Position numbers and translations under genes: made by a program. A model generated the notes under the pieces. The model did no database searches, was not told the DNA's origin, and saw only the letters and a list, made by a program, of their open reading frames with translations. DNA of 64,000 nucleotides from Nevskia soli DSM 19509 (lineage in GTDB: Bacteria > Pseudomonadota > Gammaproteobacteria > Nevskiales > Nevskiaceae): contig NZ_JONR01000011.1 in assembly GCF_000711955.1 (NCBI RefSeq), forward strand, positions 62,001 through 126,000, in the 5' to 3' direction. Positions 32,301 to 42,600 of this stretch are shown here, piece by piece (position 1 is the first letter of the stretch; each line of letters starts with the position of its first letter).

Positions 32301-33377
32301 ATGAGCAACTGGCCCGACCGACGCATCCTCGATCTGTTCGGCATCGAGCTGCCCATCATCCTGGCGCCGATGGCCGGGCCCGGCACGGCGGAGCTGGCCA
32401 TCGCGGTGAGCGAAGCGGGCGGCCTCGGCTCGCTGCCCTGCGCGCAGCTCAGTACGGATCAGGTGCGCGCCGCGATGATCCAGATGCGGCGCGCCACCAG
32501 GGGGCCGCTCAACCTCAACTTCTTCTGCCACAAGCCGCCGCAGGCCGATCCCGCGCGTGAAGCCGCCTGGCGCGCGCAGCTCGCGCCCTACTACGCCGAG
32601 CTGGGCCTCGACGCATCGGCGCCGCTGCCGGCGGCGAGCCGCAAGCCCTTCGATGCCGACTTCTGCGCCGTGGTCGAGGAGTGCAAGCCGGACGTGGTCA
32701 GCTTCCATTTCGGTCTGCCCGAGGCGGACCTGCTGCGGCGGGTGAAAGCCAGCGGCGCCAGGGTCATCTCTTCCGCCACCACCGTGGCCGAGGCGCGCTG
32801 GCTGGAACAACACGGCTGCGACGCGATCATCGCCATGGGCCTGGAAGCCGGCGGCCATCGCGGCTACTTCCTCAATGCCGACATGTCGCGGCAGATCGGC
32901 ACCTTCGCCCTGGTGCCGCAGGTGGTGGACGCGGTGCGCGTGCCGGTGATCGCCGCCGGCGCCATCGGCGATGCGCGCGGCATCGTCGCGGCGCTCGCGC
33001 TGGGCGCGTCCGCGGTGCAGATCGGCACCGCCTACCTGTTCTGCCCGGAAGCCAAGGTACCCGCCGTGCATCTGCGGGCCCTGAAGAACGCGGCCGACGA
33101 CGGCACCGCGCTCACCAACGTCTTCACCGGCGGCCCGGCGCGCGGCATCGTCAACCGCCTGGTACGCGAGCTGGGGCCGCTGTCCGCCGCCGCGCCACCC
33201 TTCCCGCTCGCCGCTTCCGCGGTGACGCCGCTGCGTGCACGGACCGAACCGGGCGGATCGGACGACTTCGTCAATCTCTGGTCGGGCCAGGCCGCGCGCC
33301 TCGCGCGCGAACTGCCGGCCGGCGAACTGACTGCGATCCTGGCGAAAGAAGCCCTGGCGAAGCTGGCGCGCGGCTGA
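32301..33377 (+). CDS. Nitronate monooxygenase-like FMN enzyme
   Basis: A 358-residue TIM-barrel flavoprotein of the nitronate monooxygenase/2-nitropropane dioxygenase family. PIILAPMAGPGTAELAIAVS at the N terminus, the central GLEAGGHRGYF phosphate-binding block, IAAGAIGDARGI and GASAVQIGTAYLFCPEA are conserved. It would oxidise alkyl nitronates, or the enol forms of related toxic acids, using O2 and FMN. The start is ATG 32301, the first consistent with the family. It appears to be a single gene. Confidence 0.9.
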   Translation: MSNWPDRRILDLFGIELPIILAPMAGPGTAELAIAVSEAGGLGSLPCAQLSTDQVRAAMIQMRRATRGPLNLNFFCHKPPQADPAREAAWRAQLAPYYAELGLDASAPLPAASRKPFDADFCAVVEECKPDVVSFHFGLPEADLLRRVKASGARVISSATTVAEARWLEQHGCDAIIAMGLEAGGHRGYFLNADMSRQIGTFALVPQVVDAVRVPVIAAGAIGDARGIVAALALGASAVQIGTAYLFCPEAKVPAVHLRALKNAADDGTALTNVFTGGPARGIVNRLVRELGPLSAAAPPFPLAASAVTPLRARTEPGGSDDFVNLWSGQAARLARELPAGELTAILAKEALAKLARG

Positions 33378-33389
33378 AGCCGCGCCGCA

Positions 33390-33611
33390 TCAGCGGCCCT
33401 GCTGCGCCAGTAAGGCATATCCCGCGGGTGTGAGCCGCTGCGCGTGATCGATCAGCCCGGCGCGCCGCAACCCGGCGAGGACTTGCAGGCGCTTGCGGAA
33501 ATCGCCGTTGGCGTCGCAGCCGGTGAAGGCATCATGGCCGGCGGCGATATGGCGCAGGATCTCCAGCTCCGAGGCCGCGCAGGGCGGAGGCACGTTCCCG
33601 CGCGTCATCAT
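33390..33611 (-). CDS. Small winged-helix-like protein
   Basis: A 73-residue protein with ASELEILRHIAAGHDAFTG followed by FRKRLQVLAGLRRAGLIDHA and RLTPAGYALLAQ, the order of helices and wing found in small winged-helix DNA-binding domains. Its ATG-ATG start overlaps the stop of the fusion gene at 33608 (ATGATGA), indicating translational coupling. The family is not recognised. It is the downstream partner of the GNAT-lytic transglycosylase fusion. Confidence 0.6.
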   Translation of the reverse strand: MMTRGNVPPPCAASELEILRHIAAGHDAFTGCDANGDFRKRLQVLAGLRRAGLIDHAQRLTPAGYALLAQQGR

Positions 33612-34927
33612 GGCAGTGCGTCTGCGACCACCACCGGCGCCGCGTGCAGCGCATGGATCGCGGCGGCATAGCGCATGGCCATGAGCCGCACCTGCATCAC
33701 GTAGCCATAGGTCTCGCGCGGCGCGTGCTGCGCGATCCAGTGCTCGGCGTCGGCCGCTTCCCAATTTGCGGAGGCCGCCGGCAGCTGCGCATCGAACAGG
33801 TCGGTGCCGCAGTTGTAGGAAGCGACAGCCAGCAGCAGGCGCACCTGGGCCGAGTCGAAGTTGACGAAGTGCCGGTGCAGGCCGCGCAGGTAAGCCGTAC
33901 CCAGGCGGATATTGGCCTCGGGATCGCGCAGCAGGGCAGCGGCGGGCTGGCCGCTCTTGCCGTAGGCCTGGCGGTAGGCATCGCGCGCGCCGCTGCCCGG
34001 CATCAGCTGCATCAGCCCCAGCGCGCCGGCCTTCGACACGGCATCCGGATGACAGGAGGACTCGGCCTCGATGATGGCGGCGACCCAGGCCGGCTCGACC
34101 TGGTAGACCCGCGCCGTGGCCCAGGCCATGCGGTAGATCGAAGCGGAGCAATGCGCGCCGCTGGAGCGCAGCGCCCGCAGCTCCTCGTCGCTGAGCGCGT
34201 CAACGGGAGTGGCGCGCGGCAGGCGCGACACCGGCGCGGGCAGGACCTGCGTGCCGCGGCTGAACGAGACCGGCACCACGGGCACGGGCGGGGCCGCCAC
34301 GGCGCCGGGCACCGAGACGAAGCCAGCGAAAGCCAGTGCGCTGCCGTAGCGGCCCACGGCCCGGACGCGATGGCCGGACCAGGCGCGCAGGCCGCGCAGC
34401 GCCTGCAACGGCGCATCGATGAAAGCCTTCGCCAGCGCCGGCAGCGCGGCACGCGGCGGCGCTTCCCCGATGCGCGTCTCGCCGCGCGACGCAGCGGGCA
34501 CCGGGATCTCCAGGGTTACCGCGCAATTGCGATACCCCAGCGAGCGCCAGAAGCGATAGCCGGCGCGGTTGGAAGTCAGCACCTCCAGGGTCAGGCGCTT
34601 GTCCTTGCACCAGATCTCCGAGCGCAGCGTCTCGAACACCTGGCGGCCGATGCCGTGGCGGCGCGCCGCGCCCAGCACCATGAACTGGCGCAGGTAGATC
34701 TCGAACGGCTGCTCCTCGTACACCGCGTAGGCCATCACTTCTCCATCCCGGTTCTCGAACAACACCGCGTGGTCATGTCCGCTGCTCAGCCAGCGCCGCA
34801 TGCGCCGCTCCAGGTAAGCGGGCTCGGCCGGACCGAAGTCCGCACCGTCTTCAACCAGATGGACATTGAGACGCGCCAGCAGGGCGGCGTCGCCGGATGT
34901 TGCAAATCGATAACGCAAGGCGTACAT
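33608..34927 (-). CDS. GNAT acetyltransferase fused to a lytic transglycosylase (SLT) domain
   Basis: A 439-residue protein with two unrelated domains. Residues 1-140 are a GNAT domain with the acetyl-CoA loop RRHGIGRQ (89-96) and a C-terminal NRAGYRFWRSLGY. Residues about 265-420 are an SLT family 1 lytic transglycosylase with catalytic Glu289 (IIEAESS), AVSKAGALGLMQLMP, NIRLGTAYLRGL and AVASYNCG. Between them lies a segment, about 188-212, resembling a signal peptide (GSALAFAGFVSVPGAVAA). An internal GTG at 34357 could start a separately secreted transglycosylase. As far as I know this fusion is unusual. Confidence 0.85.
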   Translation of the reverse strand: MYALRYRFATSGDAALLARLNVHLVEDGADFGPAEPAYLERRMRRWLSSGHDHAVLFENRDGEVMAYAVYEEQPFEIYLRQFMVLGAARRHGIGRQVFETLRSEIWCKDKRLTLEVLTSNRAGYRFWRSLGYRNCAVTLEIPVPAASRGETRIGEAPPRAALPALAKAFIDAPLQALRGLRAWSGHRVRAVGRYGSALAFAGFVSVPGAVAAPPVPVVPVSFSRGTQVLPAPVSRLPRATPVDALSDEELRALRSSGAHCSASIYRMAWATARVYQVEPAWVAAIIEAESSCHPDAVSKAGALGLMQLMPGSGARDAYRQAYGKSGQPAAALLRDPEANIRLGTAYLRGLHRHFVNFDSAQVRLLLAVASYNCGTDLFDAQLPAASANWEAADAEHWIAQHAPRETYGYVMQVRLMAMRYAAAIHALHAAPVVVADALP

Positions 34928-34990
34928 GGATGGGGTGTCAGGGGCATGCGGCGGATTGCCGCGAAGCGCGCTTTTTTTGAGCAGGCGCGT

Positions 34991-35206
34991 TCAGAGCGAA
35001 CGGGTGTTGCAGGTATGCAGCGGGTAGCGCGCGGCGGCCAGCCGCGCGGTGGTGATGGGGGTTTGCACCGCATCGGCGCCGCGCACATCGGGCGCGATGC
35101 AGGGCGCGGCGACACGCCGCAACAACGGCGTCACCACCATGAACGCGGCGAATGCGCCGTAGACCAGGGCCACCAGCAGGGCCGCATCGGCGATCAGGGC
35201 GTGCAT
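34991..35206 (-). CDS. Possible small membrane protein
   Basis: A 71-residue open frame with one convincing hydrophobic segment (LIADAALLVALVYGAFAAFMVV) followed by an unremarkable basic tail. There is no clear ribosome binding site. It lies upstream of the GNAT-SLT fusion gene on the same strand. No family is recognised, so it is kept at low confidence. Confidence 0.35.
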   Translation of the reverse strand: MHALIADAALLVALVYGAFAAFMVVTPLLRRVAAPCIAPDVRGADAVQTPITTARLAAARYPLHTCNTRSL

Positions 35207-35644
35207 TTAAGCGCGCCCCGTAACGGCGCCCGGGCGGGCAAGAATGAAAATCCGGGAATCGAATAAGGGAACGACTGACATGGAATGCTCCCATGCGGCG
35301 CCGTCGGTCGACTGGCCGCGGCATTAGATCGCCGCCGCCCGTTGGAAATCGAGAGTCCCGCCCCCGTAAAAAGTGAAATGCCGCAGGTGGAAATCAGTGC
35401 CGCGTCATAAAGGATTCATAAAAAAAAGCGGCACGTCCAGGTCGGCTTGCGCCCCGGCAGCCAATTCCAGCCATGCTCGAAAACATGCGCGCAAACTTGC
35501 CGCGTCAATGCAAAAAAAAGCCGCACCTTGCGGTGCGGCTCCGATCATCCTTGATCTTTATACCGGACATCCGTTCCGGTAAAAATTACTCTTGAAACCC
35601 GGCGATGGCGACTGCGCCGTTGAAGCGCTCAGGCCATGTGCGAC
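35207..35644. other. Gene-free stretch with a terminator
   Basis: No gene is supported. The stretch includes a T-free AT-rich segment (CATAAAAAAAAGCGGC at about 35417) and, at its right end, the three-hairpin 3' module of the SYLF gene. The open frame at 35373 has no ribosome binding site. Confidence 0.5.
35512..35540 (-). terminator. Intrinsic terminator of the SYLF gene
   Basis: On the minus strand AGCCGCACC pairs with GGTGCGGCT around a four-base loop, followed by eight T residues. It stands about 100 bases after the SYLF stop. Two further hairpins precede it in transcript order: ACCGGA/TCCGGT at 35562-35580 and GATCA/TGATC at 35543-35556. The same three-hairpin order recurs at 58194-58263. 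Confidence 0.85.
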
Positions 35645-36205
35645 TCAGCGCTTGATATGCGAAATCTTGGTGCCTTCGATGCTCAGGCTGCCCATCAGGC
35701 CCTGCTGGTCGAAGATGAAGGCATAGGCATCGTCCTTCAGGGTGGTGGAAGACAGGTTCTTGGCCACGCCTTCGTTCACCACCACCACGGTCGGGCCGAC
35801 GCCGATTTCCCAGCCCTTGGTCTTGTCGAGGTATTCGACAGCCTTGTTGTTCATCAGGAACACCGCATAGCCGTAGGACTGCGCGCCGGCCTGCAGGCCC
35901 CAGGAAGCGGAGACGGAGTTGTAGTAACCGGCGATGGTCGTACCCTTGGTCAGCACGCCTTCACCGTAACTGCCGCCGAACACCAGGCCCGCCTTGACGA
36001 TATTGGGAAACACCAGCACCGCCCTGGCGTGCTTGGAAATCTCGGCGGCGACCGGGCTGGCCTTGTACAGGTTCTGCAAGGCCTGCGCGGCGTCGCGGTT
36101 GAGGTCTTCGGCGGTGGATTCGGCGGCGCCGCTGGCCATCGCCGCGATCGGGAAAGCGGGCGCGATCGCAAGGACCAGGGCGAGCGCAATATGTCGTAGA
36201 TTCAT
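35645..36205 (-). CDS. SYLF-domain lipid-binding protein (YSC84-like)
   Basis: A 186-residue exported protein. The signal peptide (residues 1-24) is followed by the SYLF/YSC84-type domain: VLVFPNIVKAGLVFGGSYGE, GYYNSVSASWGLQAGAQSYG and FIFDQQGLMGSLSIEGTKI. Bacterial members are periplasmic and bind phosphoinositide-like or other lipids; their role is unclear. AAGGA lies nine bases before the ATG at 36205, which excludes the longer frame. The gene diverges from the giant glucan synthase and has a strong terminator. Confidence 0.9.
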   Translation of the reverse strand: MNLRHIALALVLAIAPAFPIAAMASGAAESTAEDLNRDAAQALQNLYKASPVAAEISKHARAVLVFPNIVKAGLVFGGSYGEGVLTKGTTIAGYYNSVSASWGLQAGAQSYGYAVFLMNNKAVEYLDKTKGWEIGVGPTVVVVNEGVAKNLSSTTLKDDAYAFIFDQQGLMGSLSIEGTKISHIKR

Positions 36206-36695
36206 TATGTAGTATTCCTTCAACTGGTTTGACCATCGGTGCCGGCCGCGATGCGGGCGGTGAAACGCGGGCTCTTCGCCATGGCGGCCGGCAACGGCCG
36301 CCGGCGAATGTCTCCCGCTTGCGTCCTGTATCGAAATCGCTTCCGGAACCGTCGTCCTCGACGGCATCGGGCTTCGACACACCTTAGTCGGGCACCGCGA
36401 TACGGTCTGTTCGATTGCGCACATGGAGGCGCCGCCGCAGTGTTCCGGCGGATCTGCGGAGGTCCATACGGCAGCGCCGTGGTGCTCTGTGCGATGGCGG
36501 ACAGACATCCGTAAAACTTCAGCGTATACATGTAGATCGCTCCCGGGTTCTGCTTCCGGACTGCCGCTGGCGGTTACGGATGCGGTACCGCACCTCAGGA
36601 CACGCGATGCCCATCAAGAACAACGCCCGACTGCCGCAAAGCGGCCCGGCGGCTGCCTGATCGACTCACCCGCCACGCTGAAAATCGCAGCCGCG
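36206..36695. other. Divergent promoter region, SYLF and glucan synthase-like genes
   Basis: These 490 bases separate two divergent genes and should hold both promoters. The plus-strand open frame continues back to 36423, but its translation there looks non-coding. An ATG at 36608 with AGGA six bases upstream (peptide MPIKNNARLP) opens a short frame that ends at 36660, one frame out from the giant gene. Confidence 0.5.
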
Positions 36696-39600
36696 GTGCG
36701 TGCGCTGCTGCGACAGCGACTTGCGTTCTGGCGCCGCCGGCATTTCGACATCGACGATGACGAGGGCCAGACGCCGCTGCGTGCCGAACTGTTCAGCGCC
36801 GAGCAGATGGAGCAGCACGGCAAGGCCCTGGCGGCGACGCATGTCCTGAGCCGCAGCCGCAGGCGCGACCGCCTGTTGCAGCGTCTGGACGAAAACGAGC
36901 GGATATTGATCGATGCCAGCCGGCTGCTGACCTCCGCGGTCAAGGCCAGGCACCGCATCGCACCGGCCGGCGAATGGCTGCTCGACAATTTCTACCTGAT
37001 CGAAGAGCAGATCCGCACCGCGCGCCAGCATCTGCCGAGCGGCTACAGCCGCGAACTGCCGCGCCTGGCGCAAGGCCCTTCCGCCGGCCTGCCGCGCGTC
37101 TACGACCTGGCGCTGGCGGCGATCTCGCACGGCGATGGCCGCGTCGATGCGGAAACCCTGGCCCGCTTCGTGGCGGCCTACCAGACCGTAACGCCGCTGA
37201 CGCTGGGCGAGCTGTGGGCCATTCCGATCATGCTGCGCCTGGCGCTGATCGAAAACCTGCGCCGCGTCGGCGCGCGCATCACCACCGCGAGAATCCACCT
37301 CAACCAGGCGGAGGACTGGGCCAACCAGATGATGGAGATCGCCGCCAGCGATCCGAAGAGCCTGATCCTGGTGATCGCGGACATGGCGCGCTCGAACCCG
37401 CCGATGGTCAGCGCCTTCGTCGCCGAGCTGGCGCGCCGCCTGCAAGGTCATGGACCCGCCCTGGCCCTGCCGCTGACCTGGATCGAGCAGCGCCTGGCGG
37501 AATCGAGCCAGACCATTGAACAGATGGTGCAGTCGGAAGCCCAGCAGCAGTCGGCCGATCACGTCTCGATCAGCAACACCATCGGCAGCCTGCGCTTCCT
37601 CGGCGCGACCGAATGGCGCAACTTCGTCGAGACCATGAGCCTGGTGGAGCAGGTGCTGTTGCAGGACCCCGGCGGCGTCTACGGCGCCATGGATTTCACC
37701 ACGCGCGATCGTTACCGGCAGGTGATCGACCGGCTGGCGAAACGCAGCGGACGTCCGGAAATCGAGGTGGCGCGCACGGCCATCGCGCTGGCGCGGGACA
37801 GCGGCGGCACGGCACACATCGCACACGTCGGCTACTACCTGATCGACCGCGGACTGCGGCAGCTGCGTCGATCGGTGGGAGCGCACAAGACATGGACGCC
37901 CCTGCTGCACGGATCGATCGGCCGCACTCCGCTGTGGCTGTATCTCGGCGCCATCCTGCTGATGACCGGACTGCTCGGCGCAGATCTGCTGCTGCGCGCC
38001 CATGACGACGGCGTCGCCGGCTGGCGCCTGGCGCTGCTGGCGACGCTGACCCTGTTCGCCAGCAGCCAGCTGGCCTCGGCACTGACCAACTGGCTCGCCA
38101 CCCTGTTGACCACGCCGCAGTTGCTGCCGCGCATGGACTATTCGCGCGGGCTGCCGGCGGAATTGCGCACGCTGGTGGTGATCCCGACGCTGCTGGCCAC
38201 GGCGCGCGACATCGAAGACCTGCTCGAAGCGCTCGAAGTGCGCTTCCTCGGCAACCAGGATCAGTACCTGCATTTCGGCCTGCTCACCGACCTGCCCGAC
38301 GCGCACGAGGCAACGCTGGCCGGAGACGAGGCCTTGCTGCGCAAGGCCCATGAGGGGATCGACCGGCTCAACCGGAAATATCCGGGCACGGGCGGCGGCC
38401 ACTTCTTCCTGCTGCATCGGCCGCGCCGCTGGAATCCGGCGCAGCGCATCTGGATGGGCTATGAGCGCAAGCGCGGCAAGCTGGGCGACCTCAATGCGCT
38501 GCTGCGCGGCGACGCCGGGGAGCGCTTCGCGTTGCTGGTCGGCGACCTCGGCGTGCTGCCAAAGGTGCGCTACGTCATTACTCTCGATACCGATACGCAG
38601 CTGCCGCGCGATTCGGCACGGCAATTCGTCGGCGCCATGGCGCATCCGCTGAACCGGCCGCGCTACGACGAGAAGCGGCAGCGCATCGGCGGCGGCTACG
38701 GCATCCTGCAGCCGCGCATGGCCGCGACCCTGTCGGCGGCGAACCGCTCGCGCTACGCGCAGCTGAGCGGCAGCGAACCCGGTATCGATCCCTACACGCG
38801 TTCGGTCTCCGACGTCTACCAGGACCTGTTCGGCGAGGGCTCGTTCATCGGCAAGGGCATCTACGAGGTCGACGCCTTCGAGCGCGTGCTGAAGGATCGC
38901 TTCCCGGAAAACCGCATCCTCAGCCATGATCTGCTGGAAGGCTGTTACGTGCGCTCGGGCCTGCTCAGCGATGTGCATCTGTACGAGGAATATCCGGCGC
39001 ATTACCAGACCGACGTCAGGCGGCAGCAGCGCTGGATCCGCGGCGACTGGCAGATCGCGCACTGGCTGCTGCCCCAGGTTCCCGGCCCGGACGGAAGTAC
39101 CCTGCGCAATCCACTGTCGGCATTGTCGCGCTGGAAGATTCTCGACAATCTGCGCCGCAGCCTCGCCCTCGTCGCCCTGACCTCGCTGCTGCTGCTCGGC
39201 TGGTCGATACTGCCCCGGCCCTGGCTGTGGACGCTGGCGGCGCTCGGCGTGATGCTGCTGCCGCCTTTGCTGATTTCCCTGGTCGACGCCCTGCGCAAGC
39301 CCCGGGAAGCGCTGCTGGGCCAGCATCTGGGCGCCGTGCTGCGCGCAGCCGGGCGCAGTTTCGCCCTGGCCGGATTCAGGATCGCCTGCCTGCCCTACGA
39401 AGCGCTGTTCAACCTCGACGCGATCCTGCGCACCGCGTGGCGCATGCTGGTGACGCATCGCCATCTGCTGGAATGGAACGTAGCCACGGCCGGCACGCGG
39501 GGCGGCGGCGCGACCGGCAAGCCGCACCAAGGCGATCGATACGACGCCGCCGGGATCGCGGCTTCGTATCGCACGATGTGGATCGCTCCCGTTGCGGCCG

Positions 39601-42600
39601 TCGCCGCGGCGGCGGCCGCCAGCCGGTCCGGCACCGGGGCGCTGGCGGTGGCGGCGCCCATCCTGTGCCTGTGGCTGGCGGCGCCCGCCATCGCCTGGTG
39701 GCTGAGCCAGCCGCTGCCGCGCCACGAAGCCAGGTTCGGCGCCGGCCAGATCCTGTTCCTGCGCAAGATCTCCCGCCGCACCTGGGCCTTCTTCGAGCGC
39801 TTCGTCGTCGCCGAGGATCACTGGCTGCCGCCGGACAATTTCCAGGAGCAACCGGGCCCGATCCTGGCGCATCGCACCTCGCCGACCAACATCGGCCTGG
39901 CGCTGCTGGCGAACCTGACGGCCTGCGACTTCGGCTACATCGCGGCCGGATCGCTGCTGCGGCGCACCGCGGATACCTTCCGTACCCTGGCGCAACTGCA
40001 AAGGCACCAGGGACATTTCTACAACTGGTACGACACGCTATCGCTGCAGCCCTTGCCGCCGCGCTACATCTCCTCGGTGGACAGCGGCAACCTGGCCGGC
40101 CATCTGCTGACCCTGCGCGCCGGCCTGCTGGCGTTGCCCGGAGAGAGAATCGTCGGTGCGCGCGTGTTCGAAGGCCTGGCCGACACGCTCGGCCTTCTCG
40201 CCGACGCGGCGCCAGAACCCGCGCAAGCGCCGATCGTTCGACTGCGGGCGCTGCTGGATGGAGCCTGCGCCGCACCGCCGGGGCGCCTGCGGCAGGTGCT
40301 GCGCACGCTCGAAGCCATCGCGGACACCGCCGCCGGCATCAGCGCCGGTGCGGGCGCCGCCGCCGAAGACGAAGCAGCCGATTGGGCCGGCGCCTTCACC
40401 CGGCAGTGCCAGGACGCGCTGGAGGAACTGCGCTTCCTGGCGCCGTGGCTCGCCTTGCCGGCGGCGCCGGAAAGCCTGGGCAACCCCGTCGAGCCGGACG
40501 GGATCCCGACCCTGCGCGAACTGGCCGGATGGGCCGTCCGTCTGCCGCCGGCCGTCGATGCGGGCCTGCTCGAAGAGGCGGCATCGCCGCGGCGCGACCG
40601 GCTGCTGGCCCTGCGCCCGCTGCTGCTGGAGGCGGCGGAACGCGCGGCGGAGCGCATCGCGACGGTCGAGGGCCTGGCGCTGCAGGCGAGTGGATTCGCA
40701 GCGATGGAATACGGCTTTCTCTACGACCGCGAGCGCCACCTGCTGGCAATCGGCTACAACGTCGATCAGTTCCGGCGCGACACCAGCTTCTACGACCTGC
40801 TGGCTTCGGAAGCGCGGCTGAGCAATTTCGTCGCCATCGCCCAGGGGCAACTGCCCCAGGAAAGCTGGTTCGCGCTGGGCCGCCTGCGCAGCAGCAGCGG
40901 CGGCGAACCGATCCTCCTGTCCTGGAGCGGCTCGATGTTCGAGTACCTGATGCCGCTGCTGGTGATGCCATCCTACGAAGGCACCCTGCTCGACCAGACC
41001 TGCCGTGCGGCGGTGGCGCGGCAGATCGCCTATGGCAACCAGCGCTCCCTGCCCTGGGGCGTGTCGGAGTCCGGCTACAACACCGTCGATGCCGCCCTCA
41101 ACTACCAGTACCATGCATTCGGCGTGCCGGGCCTGGGATTGAAGCGCGGCCTGGCCGAGGATTCGGTGATCACACCGTACGCCACCGCCCTGGCCCTGAT
41201 GGTGGCGCCGGAAGCGGCCTGCGCCAACCTGCAGCGCCTGGCGGCCGACGGGCTGGTCGGCCGCTTCGGTTTCTACGAAGCCGCCGATTACACCGTCTCG
41301 CGCCTGACCCGCGGCCAGACCCGTGCGGTGGTGCAATCGTTCATGGCGCACCATCAGGGCATGACGCTGCTGTCGCTGGCGCATCTGCTGCTCGGCCAGC
41401 CGATGCAGCGGCGCTTCGAATCGGACCCTCGGTTCCAGGCCACCATGCTGCTATTGCAGGAGCGCATCCCGAAGAACTCCACCGCGCAGAAGTTCAGCAC
41501 GGAGTATTCGGAGGGCGGTGCTTTTTCGGGAGCGGCGGAAAGCTCGACGCAGGTGCCGCTCGGCGCCAACACGCCGACGCCGAAAGTACAGCTCCTGTCC
41601 AACGGCCGCTACCACGTCATGGTCAGCAACGCCGGCGGCGGCTACAGCCGCTGGAAGGACCAGGCCATGACGCGCTGGCGCGAAGACACCACCAGCGACA
41701 ACTGGGGGACCTTCATCTATCTGCGCGACACCAGCAGCGGCGAGTTCTGGTCGGCGGCGCACCAGCCGACGCTGCGGCGGGCGGACAGTTACGAGGCGAC
41801 ATTCTCCGAGGGGCGCGCCGAATACCGACGCCGCGACCACGATATCGAGAGCTATTCGGAGATCGTGGTTTCGCCGGAAGACGATATCGAGCTGCGCCGG
41901 GTGCGCCTCACCAACCGTTCGCGCCTGCGCCGCACCATCGAGATCACCAGCTACGCGGAAGTGGTGCTGGCGCCGCCGGCGGCGGACCTGATGCAGCCTT
42001 CGTTCGGCAACCTGTTCGTGCAGACCGAGATCCTCCGCGAACGCCAGGCCATCCTGTGCACGCGGCGGCCACGCTCCGTCGGCGAGCACACGCCGTGGAT
42101 GTTCCACCTGCTGGCGGCGCATGGCAGCGACATCGGCGAAGTCTCCTACGAGACGGACCGCATGCGCTTCATCGGCCGCGGCGGCGGCGTCGCCGCGCCG
42201 TGCGCGATGCGCGAGACCGCCGCCCTGTCCGGCAGCGAGGGCTCGGTGCTCGACCCGATCGTCGCCATCCGCTGCCGCGTGGTGCTCGAGGCAGGGCAAT
42301 CGGCCACCATCGACCTGGTGTCCGGCGCCGCCGACAATCGCGAAGCCGCCATCAGCCTGGCCGAGCGATACCAGGACCGGCATCTCGCCGACCGGGTCTT
42401 CGACCTGGCCTGGACCCATGGCGGCGTGACGCTGCGCCAGATCAATGTCGGCGAGGCCGAGGCGCAGCTGTACCGCCGCCTGGCCAGCTCGGTGCTCTAC
42501 GCCAATGCCTCGCTGCGCGCCGATGCCGGCATACTGCTGCAGAACCGGCGCGGCCAGTCCGGCCTGTGGGGTTATGCCATCTCCGGCGATCTGCCGATCG

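Noticed and set aside
34940..34980. GCGGC/GCCGC hairpin followed by GCGCGC and seven T residues upstream of the GNAT-SLT gene
   Set aside because: The T-run is separated from the stem by nine bases, and no plus-strand gene needs a terminator here, so it was not annotated.
35373..35582. A 69-residue plus-strand open frame across the SYLF terminator
   Set aside because: It includes the poly-A and terminator stem of the opposite strand and has no start signal.
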